Below are positions 34,955-47,418 of a stretch of 64,000 nucleotides of DNA, in pieces. Source of the DNA: Dipteronia dyeriana (lineage: Eukaryota; Streptophyta; Magnoliopsida; Sapindales; Sapindaceae); the NCBI GenBank assembly GCA_032871835.1, contig CM065296.1, positions 122,150,146-122,214,145 on the forward strand, written 5' to 3'. How positions within the stretch are numbered: the first letter of the stretch is position 1; each line of letters starts with the position of its first letter. The translations under genes and the position numbers were made by a program. The notes under the pieces are model-generated. The model had not been told where the DNA came from. It worked only from the letters and a program-made list of their open reading frames with translations, and made no database searches.

Positions 34955-35557
34955 TTAAACCCCATATAAGTCACAACCATGAGGAATTAAACTGAAATTA
35001 TTTTGGTCTAATAAGTTCTGATCATTAATGAAATCATTAGCCAAATTCCCACTCGAATCAATTTCATCAATCTTAGCTTGAACGGTTTTCCTCAATTTTT
35101 CCAAGGACTCCACATATTGTTCAAGCTCATCCAACTCATTCAAATTCTCAATTTCTTGATCATCCCACCAAAACCCTCCAATAGAAGTACCACTTTTTAT
35201 ATCCTTGCTCTTCTTCTCTTCCTCTTCCAGCCGCTTGAGTGATTCATTGTACTGTTCTCGGACCCCGTTGATCCCGTGGAGGACGTTCCTGCTCGCAAGT
35301 CCTGTTAAGTGGTCATCACTTCCGGTGAGAAATCGTTGGAGGATTTCGTTGGCGTCCGGGTACCCAAAAGTAAAGGGTTTGAGATGTGGTGAGAAGAGGA
35401 TTATTGCAACTTCAGCACCACACAACTCACAAAGCTCAGAAGCTTTGTTGAAAAGCCCTTTTTTTCGCTTGGAAAAAGTCACCTCTCTTTTGACTTTATG
35501 CTCCACTTTCTTCATCTCCAGCTTTAGACGACCTTTAGTCTTCTTGTTAGTATTCAT
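34955..35557 (-). CDS. Type I MADS-box protein, AGL62-like (copy A)
   Basis: A DNA-binding transcription factor of the M-alpha class. Relatives such as AGL62 act in the nuclei of the central cell and early endosperm, usually as heterodimers with M-gamma proteins. Single exon, 200 residues, start at 35557. The MADS domain covers residues 8-68: KGRLKLEMKKVEHKVKREVT, FSKRKKGLFNKASELCELCG and AEVAIILFSPHLKPFTFGYP. No K-box is present, as expected for type I. A Glu/Lys-rich coiled stretch (SLKRLEEEEKKSK and ELEQYVESLEKLRKTVQAK) should mediate dimers. It differs from copy B at 13 of 200 positions with no indels, so both copies have kept their frame. A MITE-like palindrome lies about 100-270 bp upstream and may affect expression. 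I cannot say which AGL it corresponds to. Confidence 0.92.
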   Translation of the reverse strand: MNTNKKTKGRLKLEMKKVEHKVKREVTFSKRKKGLFNKASELCELCGAEVAIILFSPHLKPFTFGYPDANEILQRFLTGSDDHLTGLASRNVLHGINGVREQYNESLKRLEEEEKKSKDIKSGTSIGGFWWDDQEIENLNELDELEQYVESLEKLRKTVQAKIDEIDSSGNLANDFINDQNLLDQNNFSLIPHGCDLYGV

Positions 35558-35649
35558 GGTTGTCTCTTTTACTAGTGATGGAAGTAAAAAAAAGAAGGAA
35601 TAGTTTAATTAATTTCAATATATATATATATATATTACCTCAGTCCAAA

Positions 35650-35835
35650 AACCTGTTTTAAAATCTTATCATTATAATTAATATTATCTCAATATGTAGA
35701 AAACTAATAAGGTAATACCATTAATATTTCCTAAAAAATAAAATACCATTAATATTTTTTTTGGAATATATTAAGGGTATTACCTTTTTAGTTTTCAACA
35801 GTAATATTAGATCATAGGTTTTATATATTTTCTTT
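35650..35835. repeat. Foldback palindrome upstream of MADS copy A
   Basis: Same element as at 10178-10365: GTAGAAAACTAATAAGGTAA on the left arm and TTACCTTTTTAGTTTTCAAC on the right. It lies about 100 bp upstream of the MADS start codon. Confidence 0.75.
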
Positions 35836-37791
35836 CGTATTAGAAGAAGAATAATGATTCTATAAATCTCATTTAAATGGTATGTAAATCATGAAACAAG
35901 TGGAATTTTAAAAGCAAATCCTAATTAGTGTAGGACATGCCGTTTTAAGTAGTTATATAATTTTAATTTAGTCATGATTTCGATTCATTGTCACATGATT
36001 GGATTGTAAAGAAAAGTGAGTCGTTGACCAAATCAGTTTTATTTCTTGATTTGTTTTATTCCATGTTTAGTTTTGGAGATGTTTTTGTGATATTATTTCC
36101 TGTTTAATTGTTCTGTACCTGTTGTTGAAAGATTGTATCCTATTTTTGTGGGACTACACCAGCTTTCATTTATTAACAAACCGTATTGACTTAATGTATT
36201 TTGTAATTCCGATCAATTTCAAAATATACTAGCGTGTAAAACCTATGAATCAATATTCGTACCTATCATCAATACGTTAAGAATTACTCTATCCATAATT
36301 CCATTATATTGCAAAAATGTGTGAATATTGTAACCAATTACTGTCTTTTACCCAATAGCGAACGGTCCATATTACACTGATTCTTTATGTTATTTGAGAA
36401 TAATTCAGTGGTACCAAGTGTAATCAAGCAGGCCGGGTTAAAAATGTAAAATACATCCGGTATATTTATTGTGATAAATATTATGCACAAAATTAAACAT
36501 GCTATTAGCACCCATATTACTGAACCATTAATACCCTAATTTTTAAAATTTTAATTTAATTATATAAAATTAAATGGTTTTATTAAATTTATTTATTTAT
36601 TTTTAAGATTACCATTTTACATATTTTCAAACTTAATACACATCATATCTTTTTCAAATAAAAATAAAAATAAAAATAAAAATACACTTCTCTTATACTT
36701 ATATAGTTATATACAGTTTTCTTACATTCATTAGCAAGATTGTTTTTTCTTCTTATTACCATGGTGAAACCATCCTTATTAGTTGTGTTTTTTTTTTATA
36801 ATTGATTAAATTGTTGGTGATAGAATGTGAGTGAGATATTGATCGTTTCATATATATTTTTTTTTTTAGCATTTGAATTAGGATTTTGGTGTGGTTTCAT
36901 TTTGTCAGAGACTAGGTTTTCTTGTTGCGATTCTTGGTGTGATTTCGTTTTTTTTTTGTAAATAACATTAATCTAATTATGGAAGTTCCGGAATAAAATC
37001 TACAAATTTTTTTTATACACATCATAGAATGCAAAACGCTCTGAAAGAAAATAAACCAATAGAAAAAAAAATAACAAACATGGATTTGGAATTTGAAAAG
37101 AAAAACAAAATAAACATGTGGAACAATAAAATCAAAAAAATACTAAACATAGGAAATATGAGATTGAGAGCTGAAAGAAAATATAATCAAAAATAGTAAA
37201 TATTAAATGATTTGAAATAATCTATATTATTAGGGTTTTGAAATAAGGAAAGTGGGAGTTTTATTAGTTTTATTTTGTACAGTATTTTTTTTAATAAAAA
37301 TTGTACGTCTCTTAAAATAATTTGATAAAGGAAAAAAAAAAATACTAAATAATTTAAAACGTGGAATATAAGTAGTTCAACCGTGGGTGTGCCGATAACA
37401 ACCCTCTTAAACTTAATATTAACAATTGGATGTACACCTATATTTATTTTTCAGTTTACATACCTATCTCTAAACTGAAATTTTATTATTGGTTTGTTCA
37501 AATCCATTCAAATATATAATAGTATTCATCCACGAGCTCAAATTACCTGTACTCACCTTAAAATAGGGATTATTAAGAAGCATCGTTTACACCCTCTTTT
37601 ATGATCTCGTGCATTGTCTTAATTGATTACAGTTTTGTTGATGCAATGTTTTTTAATTTTGGAAAAAGAAAATGTTCCATAGTTCATAATCATGAGTTCC
37701 AATGCATGAGATCCAAAGCTGAAAATGGGTAAACCGCCGTTTATTCATATTGTGTTTTAATCCTAAAATTAGGATGATGTGCTAGTAATAG

Positions 37792-37826
37792 TCGGAATAG
37801 CTAAGCCGGTAGAACAGAGGACTGAA
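37792..37826 (+). pseudogene. 5' half of a plastid-type tRNA-Phe, copy A
   Basis: About 35 bases closely match the 5' half of plastid trnF-GAA from the acceptor strand to the anticodon stem (GTCGGAATAGCTAAGCCGG, then AGAACAGAGGACTGAA). The sequence departs immediately afterwards. Not a functional tRNA. The same relic is in copy C. Confidence 0.6.
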
Positions 37827-38774
37827 CACATCATAGTATCCGCAATAATATATTAATCTCTCTATTACGAAGGACTGGTATGGATAATGATATTGACATC
37901 TATAAAACTTATTAGTACATCTATATTTTATTAAAAAAATTAATTACAAAAATATTTCAATAGAAATTTACCAATAAAGATAAGTTATTTTAATTAAAAA
38001 TAAACCAAATACTTTATACATTCATTAATTACACTCATATCTTTAACTATATTAATTTATTTAAAAAAACTCATCTTTAATTTTTTTTTATGATAAACCC
38101 TAATTGTTTTGATAAACTTTAATTAAACTTTAATTTTATTTCAAGTATTAAACTTTCTCATCGTCTCATGATTATCATATTGTTTTTGTCTTTTTTTTTA
38201 TGTATAGTTATGAACTCTATAAATAAACAGATTTTTTTTTTACGATAACAGTAGATATCAACAATTTTTTTTCTTTTTAAAGATATTTATAGATATCAAT
38301 AAGAATTTTGTTTTAAGATAGTTGTATAAATAAGAGAATTTCAGATTGAAAATTTCTTGACCCCATGTACGGTTCCACATATTCTCTTTTATAAGGCTAC
38401 TATATATTTCCAAAAGTATATTAGACCATCATTAAAAAAGGATTTGATTCCAAAAATAATCTGATTTTTTTATAAATTGAGTGTGATAATAATTTAAGAG
38501 TGTTTATAAATAATATGTATTAAAATGAATATATTTATTTTAATGTGAGTACTATTGACATTAGGATGAATGTTTGAAGTAATATTTATTTTTTAAATTT
38601 TAGACATGAATATATTTATAAAAATGGATATACTAATAAGTTTTATAAGTGTCAATATCCGTACCCATTGTTTATATAACCAGTAAAAAATTGATCATAA
38701 TGTAATTTATGGAAAAAAAGAAAAAAAGAAAAAGAAATCATTATTACTTGGTATAGAGCAGCAAGTTTTACAAA

Positions 38775-40086
38775 GGGGTCCAAAATTAAATAGCACTTTT
38801 TGGGGTGAGTCTTGTGTAACTAGCACTACATTAATAACTCTTGTTTAAATAGCACTAAAGTGGGCGGTGAGACCAAAATGGCCCGACTTATTTTTTTATC
38901 TTCTTTTTTTAACTTTTTAAATTTCTACTTTTTTCTCTCTCTTTCTTCCCACTCTCCCAACCGATCTCTCTCTCTCTCTCTCCCTATCCTCTCAGACTCT
39001 TGTTTATTCCTCTTCCAAAATGTCAAAACCATTTCCGTTACTTTAAGTCCACTCATGCCTCAGCTTTAAAGATTGAACAATTTCTAGAAAAATAAAACAC
39101 AGTAATAATACTCGAATATTCATGAATTAAGTCAAGTCTCGGGTATGCATAATTAAGTCTCGAACCACATATGAGTAAGTCTCGAAAACGTACGAGTCGA
39201 AAATTTATGAGTGACTCTTGAATAATTCTAATAAGTCTCGAGTATTCATAAATTAAGTCTTGAATAAGCATAATATGTATAAGATATTCATCAATAAGTC
39301 TCGAAATGGAACAAATAAGTCTTGAAGTTAAAAAAAATCTCAAAATCGAATATTGTTCATCTTATCGGACAAACCCAAACTCAAACCCAGCAATTCAAGA
39401 TTAAAAAAAAAAACCCATTCAGATTCAATAAACTCACCATTCACATCAAATTGATAACAATTCTACAATAAAAACTAAATTGAAAACTCAAATTAAAAAA
39501 CTAGATTTTTAAAGAGATAATTACAAAAACAATTAGAGATATATTGGATCTCCATAGATCCAAGCATCCCGATCTTAGGCAGTGGTGATGTTTGTGTGTG
39601 GCGGAGTCAAGAGCCTCACGATGACTTCCAAAATCCGGCGATCTGAGAGGGAAAATCAGACGTTCATTTTCTCTCAGTCAGAGTCAACAGTTTGAGAGAA
39701 GGGGGGGGGGGGGAGGGGAGAGAAAGAGAGAGAGAGAGAGAGAGAGATTTGGATCTCCATGGATCCAAGCATCCTGATCTCAGGCAGTGGTGATGCTTGT
39801 GCGCGGCGGAGTCAGGAGCCTCACGACGACAACCAGAATCCGACGATATGAGAGAATGGGAAGAGAGAGAGAGAGATCGTTTGAGAGAGAATGAGAAGAG
39901 AGAGAGATCGTTTGAGAGAGAAAATGCAAAAAAATTGGAAGTTATAAAAAATATTAATAGTAAATGGGGACATTTTGGTCTCAACACTTATTTAGGTGCC
40001 AATAAAACAAGACTTATTAAAGTATTGCTATTGGCATTCTTCCAAGTTGAAAAGGTGCTATTGACACCCTTTCCTTCTTTTGTACC
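38775..40086. mobile_element. About 1.3-kb insertion private to copy A
   Basis: Copy C runs directly from the equivalent of 38774 to 40087 (TTTTACAAATCAAGCGG at the empty site). The ends are imperfect inverted repeats sharing AATAGCACYTTTT (left about 38791, right about 40049). Inside are CT- and GA-rich microsatellites and a direct repeat of about 105 bp (39545-39650 and 39748-39853, with GGATCCAAGCATC and GGCGGAGTCA). Frames over this region (38860-39069, 39664-39987, 39797-40123) are low-complexity and not called genes. Confidence 0.65.
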
Positions 40087-40410
40087 AATCAAGCGGCAAA
40101 AACCGCAACGAGGGCGCCCTTAAATGGAAAGGCCCAATTTATTGGTACTAACTAATACTGTTTATTATTGTTTTTATTCATACATAGTTTGGGTTCTTAG
40201 AATATGACGCCTTGAAGCTTTCTATTTATTGTATCAAAAGGCCCAATTTATGAATAATTTAATTACTTAAAAACCAATTTATCGTTATTGAATTTCGTCT
40301 GCCGGGTTACGCCCTGATTAGATCATTCATGAATCAGGCCTTCTGATACAATCAAATAGAAAGCCATAGAGGTAACATATGTTATAAGCTCAGACTATGT
40401 GATTGAATAA

Positions 40411-40926
40411 AAAATAATAAAGACCTATACAGTACCTTTGATGAAATACTTTTAAAGCCTATATAATAATATTAATCTAATTATTATTGATTATTTATAT
40501 CACCGATCTCCATTATAAATAGTATTTGATTGTTATAGTTAAAAAAAAAGTTAGGTGAATACACTTGTCATTTGATAATTATCAGATTGAATGAATAAAA
40601 TCTATACATCTTAGTTAAACAATATATACTATATATTTATAAGAACTTATCTAGACTGAATTTACATATGAAAATGAGGAGTAATATTAATGCACCCATA
40701 AAGGTTACAAGTCATATCCCGGTATGAATTGATTTTGCATCCATTTTGGGTGCATTAATATGACTTCTCAATCCTCATTTTATTAATTTTACGATGAATA
40801 ATATTACTAACATATAACTAGGATTTCACACCTACTACTATACGATTGCATATGGGCATTTTAAGATGTGCTAACTTATTATCTCACACTGATGAGTTGA
40901 ATTCTTAAAGACATGCTATGGTTTTA
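40411..40926. other. AT-rich spacer
   Basis: No gene recognised. An inverted repeat is visible around 40675-40790: AAAATGAGGAGTAATATTAA and TTAATATGACTTCTCAATCC flank GGTTACAAGTCATATCC, resembling a small foldback element. Confidence 0.35.
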
Positions 40927-41972
40927 TGTTGGTGGGATGAACGATTTTTGGAATCGGTGAATGCGAATAGTTGTGCCTAATATATGTCCATAACTCATAG
41001 CAATTAATAACGTTAATACCAGAAAAAATATATGAAAGAAAGTAAATCGATCACGACACAAGATATACGTTGAAAACTCAAATCGGGTAAAAAACCACGG
41101 GTCATCAGGACGACAGAGAAAATTTCATTATATGATAAATTGTTACAACCATATATTACAGGATTCTCTCTCATACCCAAACCCCAAACCACGCTCACAA
41201 GACCCTTACCACGAACCCCACAATATCCCCTAGGTCTCCCCTGAATACCATCCACGGATCTCTAACTTGATCCACTGATATTCCCTTTGATCATGGTGTT
41301 ACATGGTGTTACATGGTGTTCTTTTTACTCAACACAAAATAATCTGAATACAAGGTCTATTTATACTAGTTACAGGAAGTTTAACATAAGAGGAAATCTT
41401 ACTCCTAAACGTACAAGAATTACTTGTTCCACATAAATACTATTTTCTATGACAAGTCTTCTTGTTAGGAAGAAATCTTTTTCCTTCAAGTACATGACTT
41501 TCCTATTCTTCATGAAGACAAACACTTTTTTTTTTTCCGATAAGCACAAGAACTTTCAGAAATAGAGTCTTTCCTTTTTTCCTTACGCAACATTCCTGAT
41601 CTGGGCAAGATACATCGTTTCCGCGGTCTAGGTCACGGTGTGCACCCCGCTTACTATACTGTGAAAAGTCACTGTTAACCACCGCTCTAAATACCGCGGT
41701 TGGTGCACTAGCCTCTGCCGCAGTCCGCGCCGCGTTGAAACCACTGGAGTCGAGCGCTCCTTGTGCCGCGGTCTAGGCACTTGTCCGTACCGCGGTCCAC
41801 GCCGTGCCACTTGCCATATTTCGTTTCTTCAGTTCTTATTCGTCTTCAAACCTCCCTTAAACATCATTTTTAACTTCCAAACGTTATCCCACGTCTCCAG
41901 AAAGTTCCACATCAATTGAGTATTGTTTGATTAATATTGGATTCACTTAAAAATATGAGTCAAAGCCTAACA
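40927..41972 (-). mobile_element. Solo LTR of the 16.3-kb element family, TSD TTTTA
   Basis: Collinear in reverse orientation with the LTRs at 16282 and 18147; read on - it starts TGTTAGGCTTTGACTC and ends near CCACCAACA. The 5-bp TSD TTTTA is exact (40922-40926 and 41973-41977). A single LTR with an intact TSD implies recombination between two LTRs of a former full element. Confidence 0.9.
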
Positions 41973-41977
41973 TTTTA

Positions 41978-42758
41978 TAGACCGAAGCAAATTTATTTCT
42001 ATCAACCTTCGATGTTCAATTACTCAAGTTAATAATTTTCAATTGTAGTCATTGATAACCGGATGATCCAACTTATGGGAACTGTCATATATGGTTCAGT
42101 AATATTTTAAAATATGTATTAAAATATTCTTTAACTATATACGACAATTTGACAACTTGTACGTGTTTCATTGTTTAAAAAGAATATCATTCGCCTTTTC
42201 AATTAGTACCTACCCAATTTTTCACAGAGATGACCTGTGTATTATGATATCGACTAAATTACAATTGATCCATAGACCATGCTATTGAATTTCTAGACAG
42301 GTGGATAAGATTAGCGATATCGATGTTGCTATTGGTTGGGACTCAATAATTATTTAATCATTGTAATTATGGTAATCTCAATTAACCGATATAATTATCC
42401 TTTTAATTCTTAAATTACCGCATATACATAAATTCTTAATTGAATTGGTTCACAATATTTAATTGTATTTATATGTATATGTAAACTTTGTTTATAATTA
42501 CACTAACATCCCCTACCGTTAGAATAATTTATTTTAATTTAAAATCAAAAGACAGTAATAAAAATTATAAACAATCAATCACAATTGAAGAAAAATAATA
42601 TTATTTAATGCTTGTTTTACATATAATATTTTTTTGTTTTTATTTCAATTTTTTGATTGTATAATTTAGATTCATTTCATTTTATACTATTTTTTAATTT
42701 ATACAAGCAAAACCGGTCATTGATAGTAAATTTTCATAATATATGGAATCTATTTAAA

Positions 42759-42809
<51 letters not shown>

Positions 42810-42845
42810 CAAACAAATTAATACGAGAGTCTATGGCTCATTGAT
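41978..42845. other. AT-rich spacer with a (TA)n run
   Basis: Nothing coding. A (TA)n microsatellite of about 20 pairs lies at 42765-42807, just beyond the 3' end of the LINE to its right. Confidence 0.5.
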
Positions 42846-43033
42846 TTTTTTTTTGAAACAACAAATATTTATTGAGAAACAAAAGCAACCGAGAACAAAC
42901 GGGGGAGAAATACCCAGACCACCAACAAGAGGCAGCCAAAGAACACAACGGGCTCGAGAGCAAGGAAACCAAAAAAACCAAGAAAAACAGGGGCAAGCAA
43001 CAACATGACTAAACAGACACAAACCCAAAAACA

Positions 43034-43813
43034 TCACACACCCCACACAATTAACTCCCCATTCAAAGCTGCCCCCTGCTTAGCCAACCTATCAGTCATA
43101 TCGTTAAGGTCTCTCGAGCAGTGCTTTACTGTAGTGTTACTGAGATGAAGAAGCATAGATCGGATATCCGCAATCAAATCCCACAGGCAAAGATTACAAA
43201 AATCATTGTCGATCACCCATGAAACCGCTGTTCTTGAGTCACTGCTAATAGTGATCTTTTTCCCCACAAAAACAGGATTAGAAACACAAATGACACAAGC
43301 CTTATGAATGGCCATCAATTCCACCATGTTGACATCCAACGAGGAAACAGGGGCAGAAAAGGAACACAAAATTTTGCCCTTAGAATTTCTTAAGAACCCC
43401 CCAATCTCGGCCTTCCAAAAAATCCTCCTAACAGAACCATCCACATTGAAACTCAAATCCTCCTCTTTCGGAGGAACCCACACCTTATTCCCTGAAGTTC
43501 GAACCTTCTTCACCTCAGCGTAACAAGTCTTCAAATTCTCTAGAATGATCGAAATCTGTTCCGACGAACCTTTACCATAATGCTTAAACCACCAAGCAAC
43601 CATAAATCTCACCAGATCCACATAATAAGTTATATCAACTGGATTGCCTTTGAACATAACCTGATTTCTTGCTTCCCAAATTGACCAAGCTATGGCACTG
43701 AAAAGAGTCACCCACACCTTTCTAAACTTCACATTCGGGCATAGACCACTCCACCCTTGGAACCATTCTTGAAAGTTTCTATTAATGCAATACACCACTC
43801 CCCACCAACTCAT
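43034..43813 (-). pseudogene. LINE RNase H domain (259 codons open)
   Basis: Longest open part of this LINE. It contains the three acidic RNase H sites: LSFNVDGSV (Asp), NMVELMAIHKA (Glu) and ITISSDSRTAVSWV (Asp), then TVKHCSRDLNDMTDRLAKQG near the end. It includes the usual upstream stretch SAIAWSIWEARNQVMFKG. It is the C-terminal part of the broken ORF2, not a separate gene. Confidence 0.9.
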
Positions 43814-43837
43814 GCATAAAGATCACAACTCCCTAGC

Positions 43838-44791
43838 CTAAACACATCCTAAAAACAGATGATCAGAAGTCTCATCATGCTTATTACACAGGATGCAAAT
43901 ATTACTAGAATTTAGCACAACACCAAACCGATCCAGGACGTCTCTCACCAAAAGTCTATCTTTCAAAAGTTGCCACAAAAAGAGTTCCACTTTGGGAGGG
44001 CTAAAACCATTCCAAACAGCATTGCAATCCTCCAAATCACTCTTATAAGCCTGGTCAGCGCACCTTTTAAAAGACTTGACAGAGAAAATGCCTTTCTTGC
44101 TGAAAGACCAAGCCACCGAGTCACCCACCCCTTTTCAGACTCTGACATTATTAATACACGAGTAGAAAGAACGCCATACCTCCCTCTCCCAGTCGAAAAC
44201 TCTTCTACGAAGCTGGACCTCCCAAATCCAACGATCCTCAAGCCACCCACCAAAGGTATTTATAACGCCAACTTTCTTCACTGCCAAAGCAAATATTCTT
44301 GGAAATCTGTCCTTTAAAGCTAGATTATCACACCACACATCAGACCAAAAATTGACACTTTCGCCATTTCCCACCACTATTTTTAAACCTTCATCCATAA
44401 TTCTCCTCGACTGCGATCTTTCTTTAAAGAGACTAGAAACAGCCTTGACAAAGGAAGAGACATTAGAACCAGTATTACATGACCACCTAATACCTTAAGG
44501 GTCCTTCCCATATTTCGAGCATATTACCTTTCTCCACAAGAGGTCCTTATCTTTCCCATATCTCCACACCCATTTGGCCAACATACCATTATTCTTATCG
44601 ACAATCCTCCCGATACCTAAACCCCTATTGCTTTTACTGCCACACATCGTTTTCCAATCGACCGCGTGTAATTTCCTTTGCTCCACCCCATCACCCCAAA
44701 AGAAACTTTTCTGAAAATTTTCAATCGTAAGAGCAACACTGCAAGGAATTTTAAACACCGACATGAAATAAACCGAAATGCTAGAAAACAC
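43838..44791 (-). pseudogene. LINE ORF2 zinc-binding and linker region
   Basis: Read on -: CSVALTIENFQKSFFWGDGV and KLHAVDWKTMCGSKSNRGLG, then GESVNFWSDVWCDN, then SVAWSFSKKGIFSVKSF and PPKVELFLWQLLKDRL with the Cys/His set CILCNKHDETSDHLFLGC of the zf-RVT domain. Divided by stops near 44480 and 44130. Confidence 0.9.
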
Positions 44792-44800
44792 CGCATTGAT

Positions 44801-46268
44801 CTAAACCAATTTCCCGCCTTTGCTCAAGAACTTTCTTTTCCAAGGAGCCAAACATTTTTCAATTCGTTGCAAAACGAGGTACCAATAAGCTTTGGACGTT
44901 GGTCTACCTCCTAACGGCATACCGAGATATGTAATCGGTAAGGTGGCTTTCTTACATCTGAAAGCTGCAACCCAATCCTCCTCCATCTGCCACTTCTTAC
45001 CCACTTTAACCACACAGGATTTGTGAAAATTAATCCTAAGACCCGAAGCTATTTCAAACAGTGTAAAATTCTCTTGACATTTATAAGGTACTTAAGCTTT
45101 GGTTCCAAGTACGAAATAGTATCGTCCGTAAATTGTAAATGGGACCCGTGCACCGTATGTTTTCCCAAACGAGGCCCACAAAACAAATTCACCTCCAAAG
45201 TTGTAGCCAAAATGCAACTGAGACTTTCGACCACAATATTGAACAAAAAAGGGCGATAATAGATCGCCTTGACGTGGGCCCCTTTCAATCCCAAACTCTT
45301 AAGAAGGGCTTCCATTTATCAAAACCGACATAGATGGAGTCGAAACATAACACTCTATCCAATACCTCCAACGACTCCCAAAGCCCATATCCTCCAAGAC
45401 CGAATCTAAAAAAGAGTGATCCACCGAATCATACGCCTTTTACAAAATCTAACTTCACTAACAAACCTCATTCCTTGTCTTTTCGCCAAGAGTGGATAAT
45501 CTCCTTTGCTATGACAAAACTATCCATGATTTGACGCTTTTGAACAAAAGCCATTTGGTTCTCCCTAATCACCATATTCATGACTTTCTTCAGACGATTA
45601 GCTAGCAGTTTCGCTAATATCTTATTCATAGACCCTACTAAACTAATCGGCCGATAATCAGTCAATGTCTCTGGATAAGCACATTTAGGAATAAGCGTAA
45701 TGAACGAATGATTCACATCTTTCACTATACTACCATTTTCATAAAACTCGTTTAAAAACTTTATGAAGTCGTCCTGGATTACTTCCCAATTTGCCTTAAA
45801 GAAATTTAGATTGAATCCATCGAGGCGCGGTGCCTTATTACCATCGCAACCACTAATAGCTGCCCGGATCTCCTCAATGGTAAATCTCCTTTCCAACATA
45901 TTGTTATCGATGACTGAAATCTGCTTGAAATTGAGTCTTCTTATCTTGGGGCGACACTATTTCTCCTTCTTAAATTGGTTCTTGAAAAAACTCCACACCC
46001 CTTCATTGATTAAACAAGGATCCGTTACCTTTACACCATCCAAGATAATACCACTTAGATGGTTTCTTCTCCTTCTAGCATTTGCCACATAATGGAAAAA
46101 CTTCGAATTCTTGTCACCTTCCTTCAACCACCTCACCCTCGACTTTTGCCTCCACAATTGCTCCTCCTTCCTAAGGCCTCCCCACAAACTATAAAGAAGA
46201 GTTAATCTTTCTTTCCTGAGATTAACAGTCCAACCATCTCTTCTTGCCATTTTATTCACGACTGCCAA
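44801..46268 (-). pseudogene. LINE reverse transcriptase
   Basis: Read on -: RWLKEGDKNSKFFHYVANAR, then the core from 45899 with GNKAPRLDGFNLNFFKANWE (usual KAPGPDGF altered), FITLIPKCAYPETLTDYRPI and ANRLKKVMNMVIRENQMAFV. Near 45190 the catalytic box reads QFTDDT where FADDT is usual. LPITYLGMPLGGRP follows at about 44930. Stops and frame slips separate the pieces. Confidence 0.9.
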
Positions 46269-46969
46269 GCCCTCCCAAATAATTTAGTCCTATAACACTC
46301 CTTTTTATTTTCTCTGATCCAATTCTTAACCTGACATTTTGATTCCTTAACCTTAGCAGCCAAGGAAACTCTAGTAGTTCCTTCTTTCTTGGTTTCTTTC
46401 CAAACCATCAAAGCCTCATTCATCAAATCCCTCTCTTGAAGACAAAAGTTGACAAAGCAAAACGGGCTAGGACCCCACTCAACCTTTTCTTCACCTATCA
46501 TAACAACATTATGATCTGACAAAGACCGATTCAGACCTCTTTGAACCAAATTAGGGAACCAAGATAAAATCTCTTGAGAGATTAGGAAACGGTCTAGTCT
46601 TGCCCAAGCTGCCATATCTTTATTATTAGACTAAGTAAAGGGCATCCATGTTAAGGGAATACCAACAACCTGAGCTCTGCTAACAAAAGAATTAAAGTTT
46701 CTAATGGAACCCATATCACACCCTATGCATTGTCTCTATATGGACTCAAAAACAGTGTTAAAGTTGCCCCCTATACACCAAGGACTCTCAAACGCGTTTT
46801 GCTGTTCTATGATAAATTCCCACAACTTCTTTCTCTCAATTTCCACATTAGGCGTATAGATATTACACAAAACCAAGCTCTTCTTTAGCCTTTTTAATTC
46901 CCCTTCCAGGATGATTGATCTATTGGACGAGCTGCAAGAATGAATATCTAACAGGTCCTCATTCCACAT
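46256..46969 (-). pseudogene. LINE endonuclease region
   Basis: Read on -: MWNEDLLDIHSCSSSNRSII, LVLCNIYTPNVEIERKKLWE and SPWCIGGNFNTVFES of the APE-like fold (usually GGDFN), then AAWARLDRFLISQEILSWFP and RSLSDHNVVMIG with the Ser-Asp-His site. Broken by a stop near 46640. Confidence 0.88.
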
Positions 46970-47418
46970 TGTAATTAAGCCATCCGACGCTCAGACTGCC
47001 TCCACCCCTACCCCTCTAGTTATAGTGGATCCACCCAACGAACTGTAGTACTACTATCAAACAAACCCAATTTTGTTTCTTGAAGAAACAACACAACCGG
47101 GATTGAAATTATTTACCAGCCTGCGCACCAACTTCCTTTTTTCACTTTTACCATGCCCCCTCACATTCTCCCCCAACTGAAACAAAAAGGAAAATTACTG
47201 TCCACCCATTGCTTTAAACCTTTCCTCGTCCTCCGCTTCCCTTCTAACCATTGCCTCCAAAACCTCCTTTCCAACGCCATGAAAATCAAAACCTACAAGT
47301 TTCCCGGTATCAATGATGTTAACCACTTCCTTCTGAAAGTCGGCATAACCTTTCTTGTGCCTTTCAGTGATCACCACCTGAGTCGACCCTCTATCTTTCG
47401 TCTTCATTTTCTGCTTGG

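Larger units (their letters stand above)
32665..40410. repeat. Segmental duplication, copy A
   Basis: Copy A has the fullest layout: left arm 32665-34349 (shared with C), a MADS-bearing middle 34350-37462 (shared with B, absent from C), and a right arm 37463-40410 (shared with C and partly with B). Private insertions are 32806-33547 and 38775-40086. Anchors shared with C include GATAGACAATTGCTTTATTC, AACATTATAAAC and AGCCGGGTTACGCCCTGATT-type strings. Confidence 0.85.

Noticed and set aside
35205..35603. 132-codon plus frame opposite MADS copy A (also 49409-49780 opposite copy B)
   Set aside because: Antisense shadow of the MADS coding sequence.
34360..37462. MADS segment as a canonical Helitron
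   Set aside because: The edge hairpin is suggestive, but I could not read 5' TC or 3' CTRR ends with insertion between A and T. Left as an open question.
37792..37826. tRNA-Phe half as a SINE head
   Set aside because: No B-box and no shared SINE body or A tail follows; the match stops at the anticodon loop.
39664..40123. Overlapping frames of 107 and 108 codons on opposite strands
   Set aside because: Generated by CT/GA microsatellites in the private insertion of copy A.
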